Shown here one piece after another: positions 8,435 through 16,764 of a stretch of 55,332 nt of DNA. How positions within the stretch are numbered: the first letter of the stretch is position 1; every line of letters begins with the position of its first letter. The position numbers were made by a program, and so were the translations under genes. Location of the stretch: NCBI GenBank assembly GCA_001829495.1, contig MIBJ01000055.1, positions 3,498 through 58,829 on the forward strand, written 5' to 3'. Source of the DNA: Spirochaetes bacterium RBG_16_49_21 (lineage in GTDB: Bacteria > Spirochaetota > UBA4802 > UBA5550). Under the pieces are notes generated by a model. The model made no database searches, had not been told where the DNA came from, and saw only the letters and a list, made by a program, of their open reading frames with translations.

Positions 8435-9277
8435 AGGCAGCCCGCTTGTCCAGTCCAGGAAAGTGTCCGTATCAGGGAAATTGATCCTCTGCACCGAGTT
8501 TCCGGATTGCGCAGAAGGTAATGCGCCTGAACCCCATGTTTCAGGGGATGGATATTCTTCAGAGCCGCCCTTGATGAAAAGGGCGTCAATAACAGTGCCG
8601 TCCGGGCGGGTAATGATGACCGCCTCGCCGCTGTTGTTCAATGCAAATTTAAATCCCGTATAATCCGGGCTTGCGCCGAACTGATCCCCAAAGCCTTCCG
8701 CGGATTGAGCAAGAATAAGCCTCCCTTTTGCGGATATGCGGCTGCCGGAAGAAAAAACAAAAGGAGCGCTGCTTGAATTGCCGTCGACGATCAGGAGGCC
8801 GCCAATATCGCATTCATGGTCGCCGTCATTATATAGTTCAATGAATTCCCGTCCATCGTCGCTCTCCGCCGGGTCGTACAGGACCTCGCTTATCATGATG
8901 CGGCTGTAATCGGGCTTCCGCGCCACAATAATCTCGCTGCATGCTGCCAGATCCCTGTAGAATACGCGGATTTCTCCCGTGCCGACGGAAAGTCCCGTAA
9001 CCTTTCCGTCCTTATCCACAGATGCTATTCCCGGGCTCAGGCTCTCCCATGCAACCTCCTCCCCGTAAACCTCGGCCTTCTTCCCATTAGGAAGAATCGC
9101 CATAGCGTGCGCTCGTACCGTGTCATTTTCATGAATGTGACCCGAATCCAGGATTATCTCCAAGCCGTAGATGCCCGGATCCAGCAGCTCCAAAAGCGGG
9201 CGGTACGGTTCAGGGTATTTGCAGGAGAATGCCAAAGCCAATGCCGTGATTTCAAGGATTTTGCGGAAAATTTTCAT
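8420..9277 (-). CDS. Lipoprotein with Ig-like (Big_2) and lamin-tail domains
   Basis: A 285-residue exported protein. The N-terminus has a basic start, a hydrophobic stretch and Cys19 in LAFSC, a good lipobox. Residues about 36-120 resemble a bacterial Ig-like Big_2 domain (VAWESLSPGIASVDKDGKV, then GLSVGTGEIRV). Residues about 125-275 match the lamin-tail domain: IMISEVLYDP, REFIELYNDGD, DIGGLLIVD and the later AVIITRPDGTVIDAL. Such proteins are usually surface or periplasmic, and no enzyme activity is expected. The ATG at 9277 follows GGGGGA; the frame is open to 9373, but the upstream codons do not look exported. Transcribed toward bioD. Confidence 0.8.
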   Translation of the reverse strand: MKIFRKILEITALALAFSCKYPEPYRPLLELLDPGIYGLEIILDSGHIHENDTVRAHAMAILPNGKKAEVYGEEVAWESLSPGIASVDKDGKVTGLSVGTGEIRVFYRDLAACSEIIVARKPDYSRIMISEVLYDPAESDDGREFIELYNDGDHECDIGGLLIVDGNSSSAPFVFSSGSRISAKGRLILAQSAEGFGDQFGASPDYTGFKFALNNSGEAVIITRPDGTVIDALFIKGGSEEYPSPETWGSGALPSAQSGNSVQRINFPDTDTFLDWTSGLPSPWE

Positions 9278-9493
9278 AGGATCCCCCGCAATGTTATACG
9301 ATCGGGGATCCATTTTAAAAAAAAATTTTTGAATTTTGTGAAGGCGGGGGTATTTGCGGATTGATATATTCAAGCGTAATCATCATTGCTGACGCTTTGT
9401 GGTGTTTGCCGAGGTGGTTTTTGTCCGCACTCAAAATTTTGCCAGAATTTGCCAGAGAAGAAAGAAAAATGATTGCGTAATTAATAAAATGAG
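9278..9493. other. AT-rich spacer at the left edge of the otsA block
   Basis: No gene seen. Composition shifts here from balanced to strongly AT-rich, and the shift continues to about 11990. I searched for a copy of the tRNA-Leu 3' end that would mark an attachment site and saw none. Confidence 0.5.
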
Positions 9494-9522
9494 TTGTAAT
9501 ATTTTTATGTTAAAGATACTAT
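9494..9522 (+). promoter_or_regulatory. Candidate promoter of the otsA fusion gene
   Basis: TTGTAA at 9494-9499 and TACTAT at 9517-9522 with an exact 17-bp spacer, each matching four of six consensus bases. Transcription from here would give a leader of about 110 bases that contains the hairpins and terminator described next. Confidence 0.4.
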
Positions 9523-9544
9523 TAAAATGAAATAGCTCTTGGGT

Positions 9545-9597
9545 CCAGAGATAATTTTATATTTCTGGAGACATTGGGTAGTCGGGCCGCTATCCCA
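9545..9597 (+). promoter_or_regulatory. Structured leader with possible antiterminator
   Basis: A short stem CCAGA (9545-9549) with TCTGG (9564-9568) is followed by TGGGTAG (9575-9581), which can pair with CTATCCCA (9590-9597) with one bulged base. That pairing uses the 5' arm of the downstream terminator, so the two structures exclude each other, as in attenuators and riboswitches. I do not recognise a known riboswitch class. Confidence 0.35.
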
Positions 9598-9620
9598 TTT
9601 CAAAAGGATAGCGGTTTTTT
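9587..9620 (+). terminator. Intrinsic terminator upstream of the otsA fusion
   Basis: Perfect 9-bp stem CCGCTATCC / GGATAGCGG with a 10-base loop, followed by six T. It lies only 18 bases before the start codon of the next gene and ahead of its Shine-Dalgarno sequence, so it either controls that gene or ends an earlier transcript. Confidence 0.8.
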
Positions 9621-9638
9621 GTTTTAGAGGAGAAACGT

Positions 9639-11876
9639 ATGAGAAGGATACTTTTATTTGTTTTGCCGATTTTAATAATTGTTTCAGTTGCCTTTACTAT
9701 TTTTGGAATATTTCAGGTACGTTTTGAAGAAGAGAAATTAATCGATGATTTAAAACGCAAAGCAAAATCTGTTGCTGAAAGCATGGATTTGTCAGTAAAG
9801 CATCTTCTTATAACTGCTGATCTGAAGAATGCTAATTACCTTGTTGAAAAATTTGAAGCCCGAGAGAGACTGCAAGGTTGCGTTATATATAATAAAAAAG
9901 GACAAATTCTGGCGATTACAAAAAAATTTACCGATTGGAAAAACAAAGAAAAACCATATCTTAAAGAAGTTTTAAATAATAAGGAGCCGCGAGGAGAATT
10001 AGAAAAGTTTAAGGAGTATACCGTATATAGCTACATTCTGCCTATTTTAGATGATGAGAGGAAAATTTTAGGATTGGTTGAGGTCATTCACGATACCTCA
10101 TATGTATTTACAAGATTGGCCGAACTCTGGAGGAGGATTAGTATTACCTTAATAAGTTTAGTAATCTTAATTTTATTCACCTCTATTTTTCTCAATAGAC
10201 AAATTTTTGTTCTACCTGTTCAACGCCTCACAGAATGGTTTAGACACTTTCAGAAAGGCGAAATTGACGATAGGCACCCAATTAAGGAGAAGGGCGAATT
10301 GGGGAAACTCGCTAGTGAAGTGGAACAGGTTGCTTTAAGTTTAAGAGTAGTGCGCCGGACAATTTCAGATGAGGCATTAATACGTTTACAAAAAGAAGAA
10401 CTATGGACAGAGGAAAAGTTAAGAAACCTTATTCATGCTAAATTGGGAGAAAATGCCCTCTTCGTAGTCTCAAATAGGGAGCCATATATGCACGTCTTAG
10501 ATGAGACTACTGGCATGACGAAATGCATTAGCCCCGCCAGCGGAGTGGTTACTGCCATACATCCTATTTTATGCGCTTGTGGAGGTACTTGGATTGCTCA
10601 TGGTAGTGGTAACGCCGATAAAAAATTTGTCAATTCCAAGGACAAGCTTGGCATTCCTCCAGAAGACAACCGTTATATCTTAAAAAGGGTGTGGCTGACG
10701 AAAGAGGAAGAAGAAGGATATTATTATGGATTTGCTAATGAAGGTTTATGGCCGCTTTGTCACAATACTCATACTCGGCCTATCTTTAGAGAGTCGGATT
10801 GGCAGATGTATAAAAAGGTAAATCAGAAATTCGCAAGCAGTATCTTAGAAGAATTACCCGCAAGGAATCCTTTTATTTTTATCCAAGACTATCACTTTAC
10901 CTTGCTTGCCAAGATGATCAAAGAAAAACGCCCGGATGCAACCATTGCTTTATTCTGGCATATCCCTTGGCCAAACCCCGAAGCCTTCTCAATCTGCCCA
11001 TATCAAGAAGAGATATTGAGTGGAATGTTGGGAAGCGACCTAATTGGATTTCATGTGCAGAATCATTGTAATAATTTCCTTGATACTGCTAATAGACTTC
11101 TTGAATCAAGAGTAGATACCGAAAAGTTTAGCGTGATGCGTTTTAGCAAAGAAACATATATCAGAGCCTTCCCTATTAGCGTAGATGGGCATATACGTAG
11201 TAGGAGTTTTAATGTTGAACCGATTAGAGAGATACAAAGATTAAAGAAGGAATATGAATTAGAAGGAAAAATTGTGGGTGTAGGAGTAGATAGGATTGAT
11301 TACACAAAAGGTATCGTTGAAAGGATATTGGCCATAGATAGATTTTTAGAAAAATATCCTCACTATAAGAAAAATTTTGTTTTTATTCAATTAGGTGCTC
11401 CCAGCCGTACCCATATAAAACGCTATCACGATCTCATGGGAGAAATAGATGAAATAATAGAAAAGAAAAACTGGAAATATCTTGAGGGAGGCTGGAAGCC
11501 GATAATTTATCTGGAGAGGCATTTTTCAGCGGATGAGATAGAGCCTTACTATATGATTGCTGATTTCTGTATTGTCAGTTCCTTACACGATGGAATGAAT
11601 CTCGTTGCCAAGGAGTATGTTGCAGCAAAAAAAGATTTATCCGGGAGTTTAATTTTAAGCCAATTTACGGGCGCCGCCAGAGAACTAACTGATGCCATTC
11701 AGATTAATCCCTATTCTATTGAGGACTTCTCTGAAGCTATAAGACTCGCCATTGAAATGCCAATGGAAGAGAAACGTAAACGCATGGAGAATATGCGCAA
11801 GGTAATAACTGAAAATAATGTCTATCGCTGGGCAGCTAATATCATTACAGAGCTGGCGGCATTAAAGAAGATGTAA
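9639..11876 (+). CDS. otsA: Membrane sensor-HAMP-trehalose-6-phosphate synthase fusion
   Basis: A 745-residue fusion. Transmembrane helix 1 (about 5-25) and helix 2 (about 166-186) flank a 140-residue extracytoplasmic sensor-like region. A HAMP-like segment follows (187-242), then a GT20 glucosyltransferase domain from about 272. GT20 enzymes make trehalose 6-phosphate from UDP-glucose and glucose 6-phosphate. Visible are VVSNREP, QDYHF (416-420), WHIPWP (440-445), DRIDYTKG with donor-binding Arg and Lys (551-558), and DGMNLVAKEY (651-660). The acceptor-side loop reads GGTWIAHGSG, not the classical GGLWVGW type, so the exact product is less certain. AGAGGAG precedes the ATG. AT-rich codon use differs strongly from its neighbours, which suggests transfer. 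Confidence 0.9.
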   Translation: MRRILLFVLPILIIVSVAFTIFGIFQVRFEEEKLIDDLKRKAKSVAESMDLSVKHLLITADLKNANYLVEKFEARERLQGCVIYNKKGQILAITKKFTDWKNKEKPYLKEVLNNKEPRGELEKFKEYTVYSYILPILDDERKILGLVEVIHDTSYVFTRLAELWRRISITLISLVILILFTSIFLNRQIFVLPVQRLTEWFRHFQKGEIDDRHPIKEKGELGKLASEVEQVALSLRVVRRTISDEALIRLQKEELWTEEKLRNLIHAKLGENALFVVSNREPYMHVLDETTGMTKCISPASGVVTAIHPILCACGGTWIAHGSGNADKKFVNSKDKLGIPPEDNRYILKRVWLTKEEEEGYYYGFANEGLWPLCHNTHTRPIFRESDWQMYKKVNQKFASSILEELPARNPFIFIQDYHFTLLAKMIKEKRPDATIALFWHIPWPNPEAFSICPYQEEILSGMLGSDLIGFHVQNHCNNFLDTANRLLESRVDTEKFSVMRFSKETYIRAFPISVDGHIRSRSFNVEPIREIQRLKKEYELEGKIVGVGVDRIDYTKGIVERILAIDRFLEKYPHYKKNFVFIQLGAPSRTHIKRYHDLMGEIDEIIEKKNWKYLEGGWKPIIYLERHFSADEIEPYYMIADFCIVSSLHDGMNLVAKEYVAAKKDLSGSLILSQFTGAARELTDAIQINPYSIEDFSEAIRLAIEMPMEEKRKRMENMRKVITENNVYRWAANIITELAALKKM

Positions 11877-11890
11877 TTTTTTGGTTTGAT

Positions 11891-11990
11891 ATGAAATATA
11901 TTTTTTAAGATTGGAATAAATTAAAAGGCGGCCGTGCAAGAAAATCTGTGGCCTTATTTCTTGATTACGACGGTACGGTAACTTCAATAT
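11891..11990 (+). pseudogene. otsB: Truncated trehalose-6-phosphate phosphatase remnant
   Basis: Read from ATG 11891, the frame gives MKYIF, a TAA stop, then DWNKLKGGRARKSVALF and LDYDGTVTSI. The last part is the N-terminus of OtsB with HAD motif I (DYDGT). Homology ends near 11990, and the remaining 200-odd residues are missing. The next 30 bases run into the tRNA-Leu gene. OtsB normally removes the phosphate made by OtsA, so its loss leaves the fusion without its local partner. The internal stop and the truncation make it a pseudogene. Confidence 0.75.
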
Positions 11991-12022
11991 ACTCATACCA
12001 TGGAAGTCATCCAAAAAACATG

Positions 12023-12107
12023 TGCCGCGAGAGGGATTTGAACCCTCACAGGCGTAATGCCCACAAGATCCTGAATCTTGCGTGTCTGCCAATTCCACCA
12101 TCGCGGC
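12023..12107 (-). tRNA. tRNA-Leu (anticodon CAG)
   Basis: Eighty-five bases fold as a type II tRNA. The acceptor stem GCCGCGA/TCGCGGC is perfect, with discriminator A. The anticodon stem CAAGA/TCTTG encloses loop TTCAGGA with anticodon CAG. The extra arm is long as in leucine tRNAs, and the T arm reads GAGGGTTCAAATCCCTC. CCA is not encoded. Its 3' end faces the otsB remnant. Confidence 0.95.
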
Positions 12108-12145
12108 AAAAATGTACGGGTTTTTGTCAAATAAATTTCAATTAT

Positions 12146-12189
12146 TTATTATGAGGTGCCCCCGCCGAAGGCGGGGCACCTCATAATAA
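12146..12189. terminator. Strong palindrome between tRNA-Leu and greA
   Basis: Arms of about 20 bases, TTATTATGAGGTGCCCC and its complement, with one unpaired base around a CGCC-GAA-GGCG tip. The outer arms are AT-rich. It lies just past the end of the convergent greA gene and upstream of the tRNA, so it may end transcription of greA; it also fits the family of intergenic hairpins with AT arms and GC core. Confidence 0.6.
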
Positions 12190-12200
12190 CACATAAAAAC

Positions 12201-14900
12201 CTATTTATATTTTTTTATTTCCTTTATCCTATACTTATTCTTGCCCTCCTCGGTCTCAAGAACGACCTCGTCGTCCGCCTTGTTCCCCAGGAGGGATTTA
12301 GCGATAGGCGACCGGTACGAAAGAATCCGCTTTTCAAAATCAGCGTCCCACGGCCCGAGGATGGTGTAATCGCGCTCTTCCCCGGTTTTGACGTTCTGCA
12401 GAATAACCCTTGTCCCGACATTAACCGCATCGGCCGACAGGGCATCCAGATCGAGGACATGCGCCTTCTTGATATCGCTGTCAAGCTTTGATATGGAAAG
12501 CTCGAGTATCCCCTGCTTCTCCATCAGCGCATTGTACTCGACATTCTCCCTTAAATCCGCGGAAACATCGGCGACCTTGGTAAGCTCCTTGGAGATGTTC
12601 ACGAGCTCCACCGTGGCCAGATGATCCAGCTCCGACTTCATCTTTTCATATCCTTCCCGGGAAACGATGAGCTTTTCCTCGTCGAACTCCAACGCCTCCC
12701 CGGGCTGGGTCCCGGCCTGCTGAAAATCGCCGTATTTAGCCTTAATGATTGAAAAAAAATTGTCCCTGCGCGCTTCCTCTATGTACGATACATTGCTGAA
12801 AAGGTCGTAGATCTTGCCCAGGAACGGCCGGTCGAACTGCTCCACGATATTCCGGAGCACCGCGGCATTATTGTCAAAGAGCGCCTCAAGCGCCATGTTC
12901 TTCAGTCTGTTGCCCTCGATCTCCATTTTTTTCAGGTCATTCAAAAATCTGAAATAGGCGACCGCAAGCTGCCCGCGGGAATAATCGAGCCAGTCATAAT
13001 CCCACGTTTTGCCGAACAGATTCCGCGCGACCCATATAAAGATCTCAGGGTATTGCTTTGCACCGGTAATCACCCGGTCGATGAAGCCGTTGATGATGTT
13101 GTAGGCGTGTGAACGGATCAGGTTATTGATTATGTACTTATGTATCCTGATCGGCGTCTCGAAGAGAAGCTCTGATAAAACGTGCGGCCAATCGTCCCGC
13201 GACTCCTCGATCAGGCCCACCAGATTCTTTTTATAATCGTAGGAAGAAATTTTCATGGAGAGGAGCGACAGCTCCTGGCTTCCCTTGATGAAGTCGACAA
13301 CCCTCTGGCGCAGGGAATCCAGCTTGAGTTTTGCCGGATCAACGAACTTGGTTAGATCTTTAAGAATCATGTAGGATAGAACTAGCCGCGTGGTCGAATC
13401 CCCTCTCATCTCTTCGGTGAAATAATCGACAAAATATTGAACGACGGAGAGCCCTTCCTCTTTCTCTATGTTGTTCACGAATTCCAGCGCGATGTCCAGC
13501 TTCTTACTGAAAGACTCCGATTTGCTGAAGCTCTCCAGAAGCTCCTCGGCGAAGGTGACCGGCTTGTCGCGCAGAAAAATCAGGTCTTTTTTCTTTTCAT
13601 TGAATCCATAGCGCGGGTCCCTCTTGATCTTCGTCCTCGCCTTGCTCCACCATTTTGACCATCCCTTTTCCGAAACATACGCCGGGATTATCTCGCGCTT
13701 GACATCCTCGAGGAGTATTTTCCCGCCGTACGATTTTAACAGAATATCGAAGAACTGTATGAAATCTTCCTTGAACAAGGTCTTCACGTATTCAATATCC
13801 TCATACTGCATCACGTAGAGGTGATCCTTGCCGATCGGCGTCAGCGACTGCAGCGCCATCGGAATGGACATCTTGTGATCCGTCTTGCCGCTGAAATTGA
13901 TCACGATATTTTCGCTGTCAATGTCGGCGATCTTTCCGAGCTTCCATGTGCCGTGGAAGGCGTAATTTCCCTTGTCGAACACGATATTCTTTTCAAAGTC
14001 CATGATCGCATATTTAGCCGGGGTTTTATAGTTGGCGAGCTTGGAGAGCTTCATGAACTGCTCGAACTGAGAGTGATCCTTATATTTTATCCGATACAGA
14101 TTAATGAGCTCCTTGCGCGCGTGAGTATCATCCGGCCGGTATTTCAGGATCTTTTTTAAAAGCTCTATGGAAAGGTTCGGGTCCTGCTCGTCACGGTACT
14201 TGGGGAGGAGTATCTTCAAAAGGGCGGCAGCCAGATCCATCTGCTTGGCTTCCACGAGAAACCGCTCGATCCTCTCGAAGAAGGAGATATCCTCCCAGGA
14301 TACCGAGGCGAGCTTCGTCCATAAACTCGTGACCTCGTCATATTTCTTATTTTTGATAAAGCCTTCGATACAGAGCTTCATATACTGGATGCTCTTGTCC
14401 GGGTCCTCGTCAATAATAGCGAACGCGAGCTTTTTCGCAAGTTCGGCGTCAAAACGGTCGATCTTCAGCAAGCTTTCCAGCACCGGGATGGCTTCCTTGT
14501 TCCGGCCGAGCCGTTCAAGCGAGAGGGCGAGCGCGCGGAGCGCCGCACTCGACTCGCCGTATTCCAAAATCTTCTCCGCGATCAATTCGACGACGGCCCA
14601 TTTATGGTATCCGGTAAATATATCGATGAGCCGCCGCAGCTTTTTAGATTCTTCGATGCTGTCGATATGGTATCCGATCAGCCCGATAAGATACATTGAG
14701 GTGATGGAATCCGAATGCTCATCGAGGTGACTCCTGCATGAGTCAAGGGTCTCCGGGATCGCGCTCTCGGAAACGACGAGATTGAACAGATCATCCAAAA
14801 TCTTAAATTTTGAGATGCCTATGTCCTTCGGCTCAATCCTGCCCCACAGCTCCTCTTTGAAAAGCGAATCCAGTTTTTCCATTATTTTTTCTTTAGCCAT
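12201..14900 (-). CDS. greA: Giant GreA: helical-repeat protein with C-terminal GreA
   Basis: An 899-residue protein, against about 158 for a standard GreA. The last 154 residues (from about 746) are a full GreA: a coiled coil with the tip acidic residues D782 and E785 in DLRENVEY, then the globular domain that docks on RNA polymerase. GreA stimulates cleavage of backtracked RNA. The first 740 residues are helical repeats, with TPR-like units such as GRNKEAIPVLESLLKIDRFD in the first third. Borrelia and Treponema have the same layout, so this is a phylum marker. Start chosen at ATG 14900 (MAKEKIMEK); the upstream 21 codons look non-coding. Its promoter is not clear. Confidence 0.92.
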   Translation of the reverse strand: MAKEKIMEKLDSLFKEELWGRIEPKDIGISKFKILDDLFNLVVSESAIPETLDSCRSHLDEHSDSITSMYLIGLIGYHIDSIEESKKLRRLIDIFTGYHKWAVVELIAEKILEYGESSAALRALALSLERLGRNKEAIPVLESLLKIDRFDAELAKKLAFAIIDEDPDKSIQYMKLCIEGFIKNKKYDEVTSLWTKLASVSWEDISFFERIERFLVEAKQMDLAAALLKILLPKYRDEQDPNLSIELLKKILKYRPDDTHARKELINLYRIKYKDHSQFEQFMKLSKLANYKTPAKYAIMDFEKNIVFDKGNYAFHGTWKLGKIADIDSENIVINFSGKTDHKMSIPMALQSLTPIGKDHLYVMQYEDIEYVKTLFKEDFIQFFDILLKSYGGKILLEDVKREIIPAYVSEKGWSKWWSKARTKIKRDPRYGFNEKKKDLIFLRDKPVTFAEELLESFSKSESFSKKLDIALEFVNNIEKEEGLSVVQYFVDYFTEEMRGDSTTRLVLSYMILKDLTKFVDPAKLKLDSLRQRVVDFIKGSQELSLLSMKISSYDYKKNLVGLIEESRDDWPHVLSELLFETPIRIHKYIINNLIRSHAYNIINGFIDRVITGAKQYPEIFIWVARNLFGKTWDYDWLDYSRGQLAVAYFRFLNDLKKMEIEGNRLKNMALEALFDNNAAVLRNIVEQFDRPFLGKIYDLFSNVSYIEEARRDNFFSIIKAKYGDFQQAGTQPGEALEFDEEKLIVSREGYEKMKSELDHLATVELVNISKELTKVADVSADLRENVEYNALMEKQGILELSISKLDSDIKKAHVLDLDALSADAVNVGTRVILQNVKTGEERDYTILGPWDADFEKRILSYRSPIAKSLLGNKADDEVVLETEEGKNKYRIKEIKKYK

Positions 14901-14969
14901 ACCACTAACCCATTGCGATAATCGGGGGACAGCATCCCCGGATCGATATTTTGGATTAAACAAAAATAG

Positions 14970-15003
14970 AAAATACCCATCTTACGAGATCGATGGGTAT
15001 TTT
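14970..15003 (-). terminator. Intrinsic terminator after flaA1
   Basis: Stem AAAATACCCAT / ATGGGTATTTT with a 12-base loop. On the minus strand it is followed by a T-rich stretch (CTATTTTTG). It lies 50 bases past the flaA1 stop codon and before greA, so it should end the flaA transcript. Confidence 0.75.
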
Positions 15004-15052
15004 CATGCAATAAGAACGAACTGATTGTAAATAGTGAGTAATCTATAGTTAA

Positions 15053-15949
15053 CTACTGCCGTTTCTTTTCAACAGGCGCAGGGCCGCTTTCAAAGACCTT
15101 GTGCAGGTCCTGGCCGTCAAAATTCACCTCATAAGTACCGCTCAACACCTTGATCTGGTCCAAAAAGAAAAAAGTCTCCTGCATTAATTCCTCCCGAGCC
15201 GCACTCGGATCGGCCCTGAGCACGAACCTCGTGATCTTGGTGATCCTGGTCTGGGGGTATGATTCATAGGTCTGCGGAACACTGGCAGGTATGGATACCT
15301 TTAAAGGCCTCCAGCCCACGAAATTGACGGAACCGAACTTGAGAATATACGTGTTACCCTTGAAATCCTTGAGCCAGGCTTCGAGGCTGTACGGAAGTCC
15401 GCGGGCATGAATCCATACCGATATCTCGCGCGCCTGTCCCGGCAGCTCCAATCCCCGTTCCTGCTCATCTTTGCCGGTATTGGGATTGAAGGTATACATC
15501 GGCTTTTTCTCTTTCCAGTGTATCTCAAGCGGCGGCAGGATTGAAATCTCATTGGTGCCCGGATACCTGAACTTAAAGTGTATGCCTAAAATCTTATCCT
15601 TCTTTTCTCCCATGCCGGTAAGAGACCACTGCTGCACATTCATGTCGCTGGGAGATCCCGATATAAGCTTCATCTCAATTATGGGCACGGGATTTTTCAT
15701 CTTCAGCTTCTTCTCGGTATCAGCGCTGGTAAACGGCTTTGGCATCGATTGTATGGCCCAGCCGCTTTCTCCCACTTGGGCATTCTCAAAATCTTCCACA
15801 ACAACCGCCATAAGCTCATCGCCGCTCACGTCTGCAGGCACGTTCGTTATGATCTTGGAGTTCGCTGTTTTGTATGCGAAGGAACCGACGATAACGGCGA
15901 TCATCAAACTTAACAGCATGGATGCAATTTTCTTATAATAAGCTCTCAT
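15053..15949 (-). CDS. flaA1: Periplasmic flagellar sheath protein FlaA1
   Basis: A 298-residue FlaA-family protein, one of the outer-layer (sheath) proteins of spirochaete periplasmic flagella. A basic N-terminus and hydrophobic segment at about 9-26 act as export signal. The mature part has the family pattern: VVVEDFENAQVGESGW near 50, PLEIHWKEKKP in the centre, the EISVWIHARGLPYSLEAWLKDFKG block, then FGSVNFVGWRPLKVSIPA and a C-terminal FFLDQIKVLS strand. GGGAGG lies five bases before the ATG. It follows flaA2 by 41 bases and ends 50 bases before a terminator, so the two form an operon. The 1 and 2 labels follow the paired Leptospira genes by resemblance only. Confidence 0.88.
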   Translation of the reverse strand: MRAYYKKIASMLLSLMIAVIVGSFAYKTANSKIITNVPADVSGDELMAVVVEDFENAQVGESGWAIQSMPKPFTSADTEKKLKMKNPVPIIEMKLISGSPSDMNVQQWSLTGMGEKKDKILGIHFKFRYPGTNEISILPPLEIHWKEKKPMYTFNPNTGKDEQERGLELPGQAREISVWIHARGLPYSLEAWLKDFKGNTYILKFGSVNFVGWRPLKVSIPASVPQTYESYPQTRITKITRFVLRADPSAAREELMQETFFFLDQIKVLSGTYEVNFDGQDLHKVFESGPAPVEKKRQ

Positions 15950-15990
15950 TTAAAGCCTCCCTTCTTGCCATAAAATACCATGATTCAATT

Positions 15991-16764
15991 TTACCAGGTG
16001 TCCTTGATATATTCATCACCGGTGAATTCCGACAGATCGGTTATTACCCGAAATTGATCGAAGTATGCATAAAACGTGCCGGGAACCTCATACATGTCGC
16101 ATTCGATAAAGAACGAAACAAAATGCAGGTTTTTATCCAGCATGGCGTAACTGGCCGACTGGGGCAGCCATCCGGGTATGATAACCGACATCTCCTTCCA
16201 TCCCCAGAAATCAAGCCGTCCAATCTTCAGTTTATGGATCTGGCCCTTGTAATCCCGCAGCTTCACGTACAGGGTATGCCGGAACTTCCTTCCCAGCACC
16301 CAGACTCTCATCTCCCGGGCCTTCCCTCTTATGATATATTCATACGGCGGCATCACCTCAACTCTGTCGAAGCCCCTGTCGAGAAAATACGTTTTAGCCC
16401 CGAGAACATAGTCATTTTTGTGAGTAATGCCGTTTTCATCGGTCATATCATTTTTGAATTCGCCGACCTGGCCCTCTTCATTCACGAACTGTCCCTGCTC
16501 GTTGACCGGCCTCGGTTTTCCGGGTATTTTACGGATCTTTGTGTCTCCCAGGGGGCTGGTGGCAGTCGCCCTCCAATCCTCGCAATCCTCAAAATCACTC
16601 AGCCAATCAACGACCAGCCCGTCCTGCCGTTGTTTCTTCTCTTCCTTCACCGGCTCTTTTTTTGCTTCCTGCTGGGCGCGCAGATTTATAGTCCCATTGC
16701 CGATAAATAAGATCGCGATTGCCATTACCAACGACAATGTGGTTAACCTGGTTATCTGTCTCAT
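15991..16764 (-). CDS. flaA2: Periplasmic flagellar sheath protein FlaA2
   Basis: A 257-residue FlaA-family protein. Residues about 4-24 are an export signal, followed by a Lys/Glu-rich linker. The mature domain has DWLSDFEDCEDW, DRGFDRVEVMPPYEYIIRG, REMRVWVLGRKFRHTLYVKLRDYKG and FDQFRVITD, which parallel blocks of FlaA1 next door. The AAGGAG six bases before ATG 16764 fixes this start over two ATG/TTG options upstream. It is first in the two-gene operon and is served by a consensus promoter 230 bases upstream. The product should be secreted to the periplasm and join the flagellar filament sheath. Confidence 0.88.
   Translation of the reverse strand: MRQITRLTTLSLVMAIAILFIGNGTINLRAQQEAKKEPVKEEKKQRQDGLVVDWLSDFEDCEDWRATATSPLGDTKIRKIPGKPRPVNEQGQFVNEEGQVGEFKNDMTDENGITHKNDYVLGAKTYFLDRGFDRVEVMPPYEYIIRGKAREMRVWVLGRKFRHTLYVKLRDYKGQIHKLKIGRLDFWGWKEMSVIIPGWLPQSASYAMLDKNLHFVSFFIECDMYEVPGTFYAYFDQFRVITDLSEFTGDEYIKDTW

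Noticed and set aside
9374-9530. Attachment-site copy of the tRNA-Leu 3' end at the left edge of the otsA block
   Set aside because: No match to GCCGCGAGAGGGATTT or its complement was seen by eye in this stretch.
9530-9638. Known riboswitch (guanidine, c-di-GMP, fluoride, c-di-AMP) in the otsA leader
   Set aside because: None of the conserved core strings of those classes is present; kept only as an unnamed leader.
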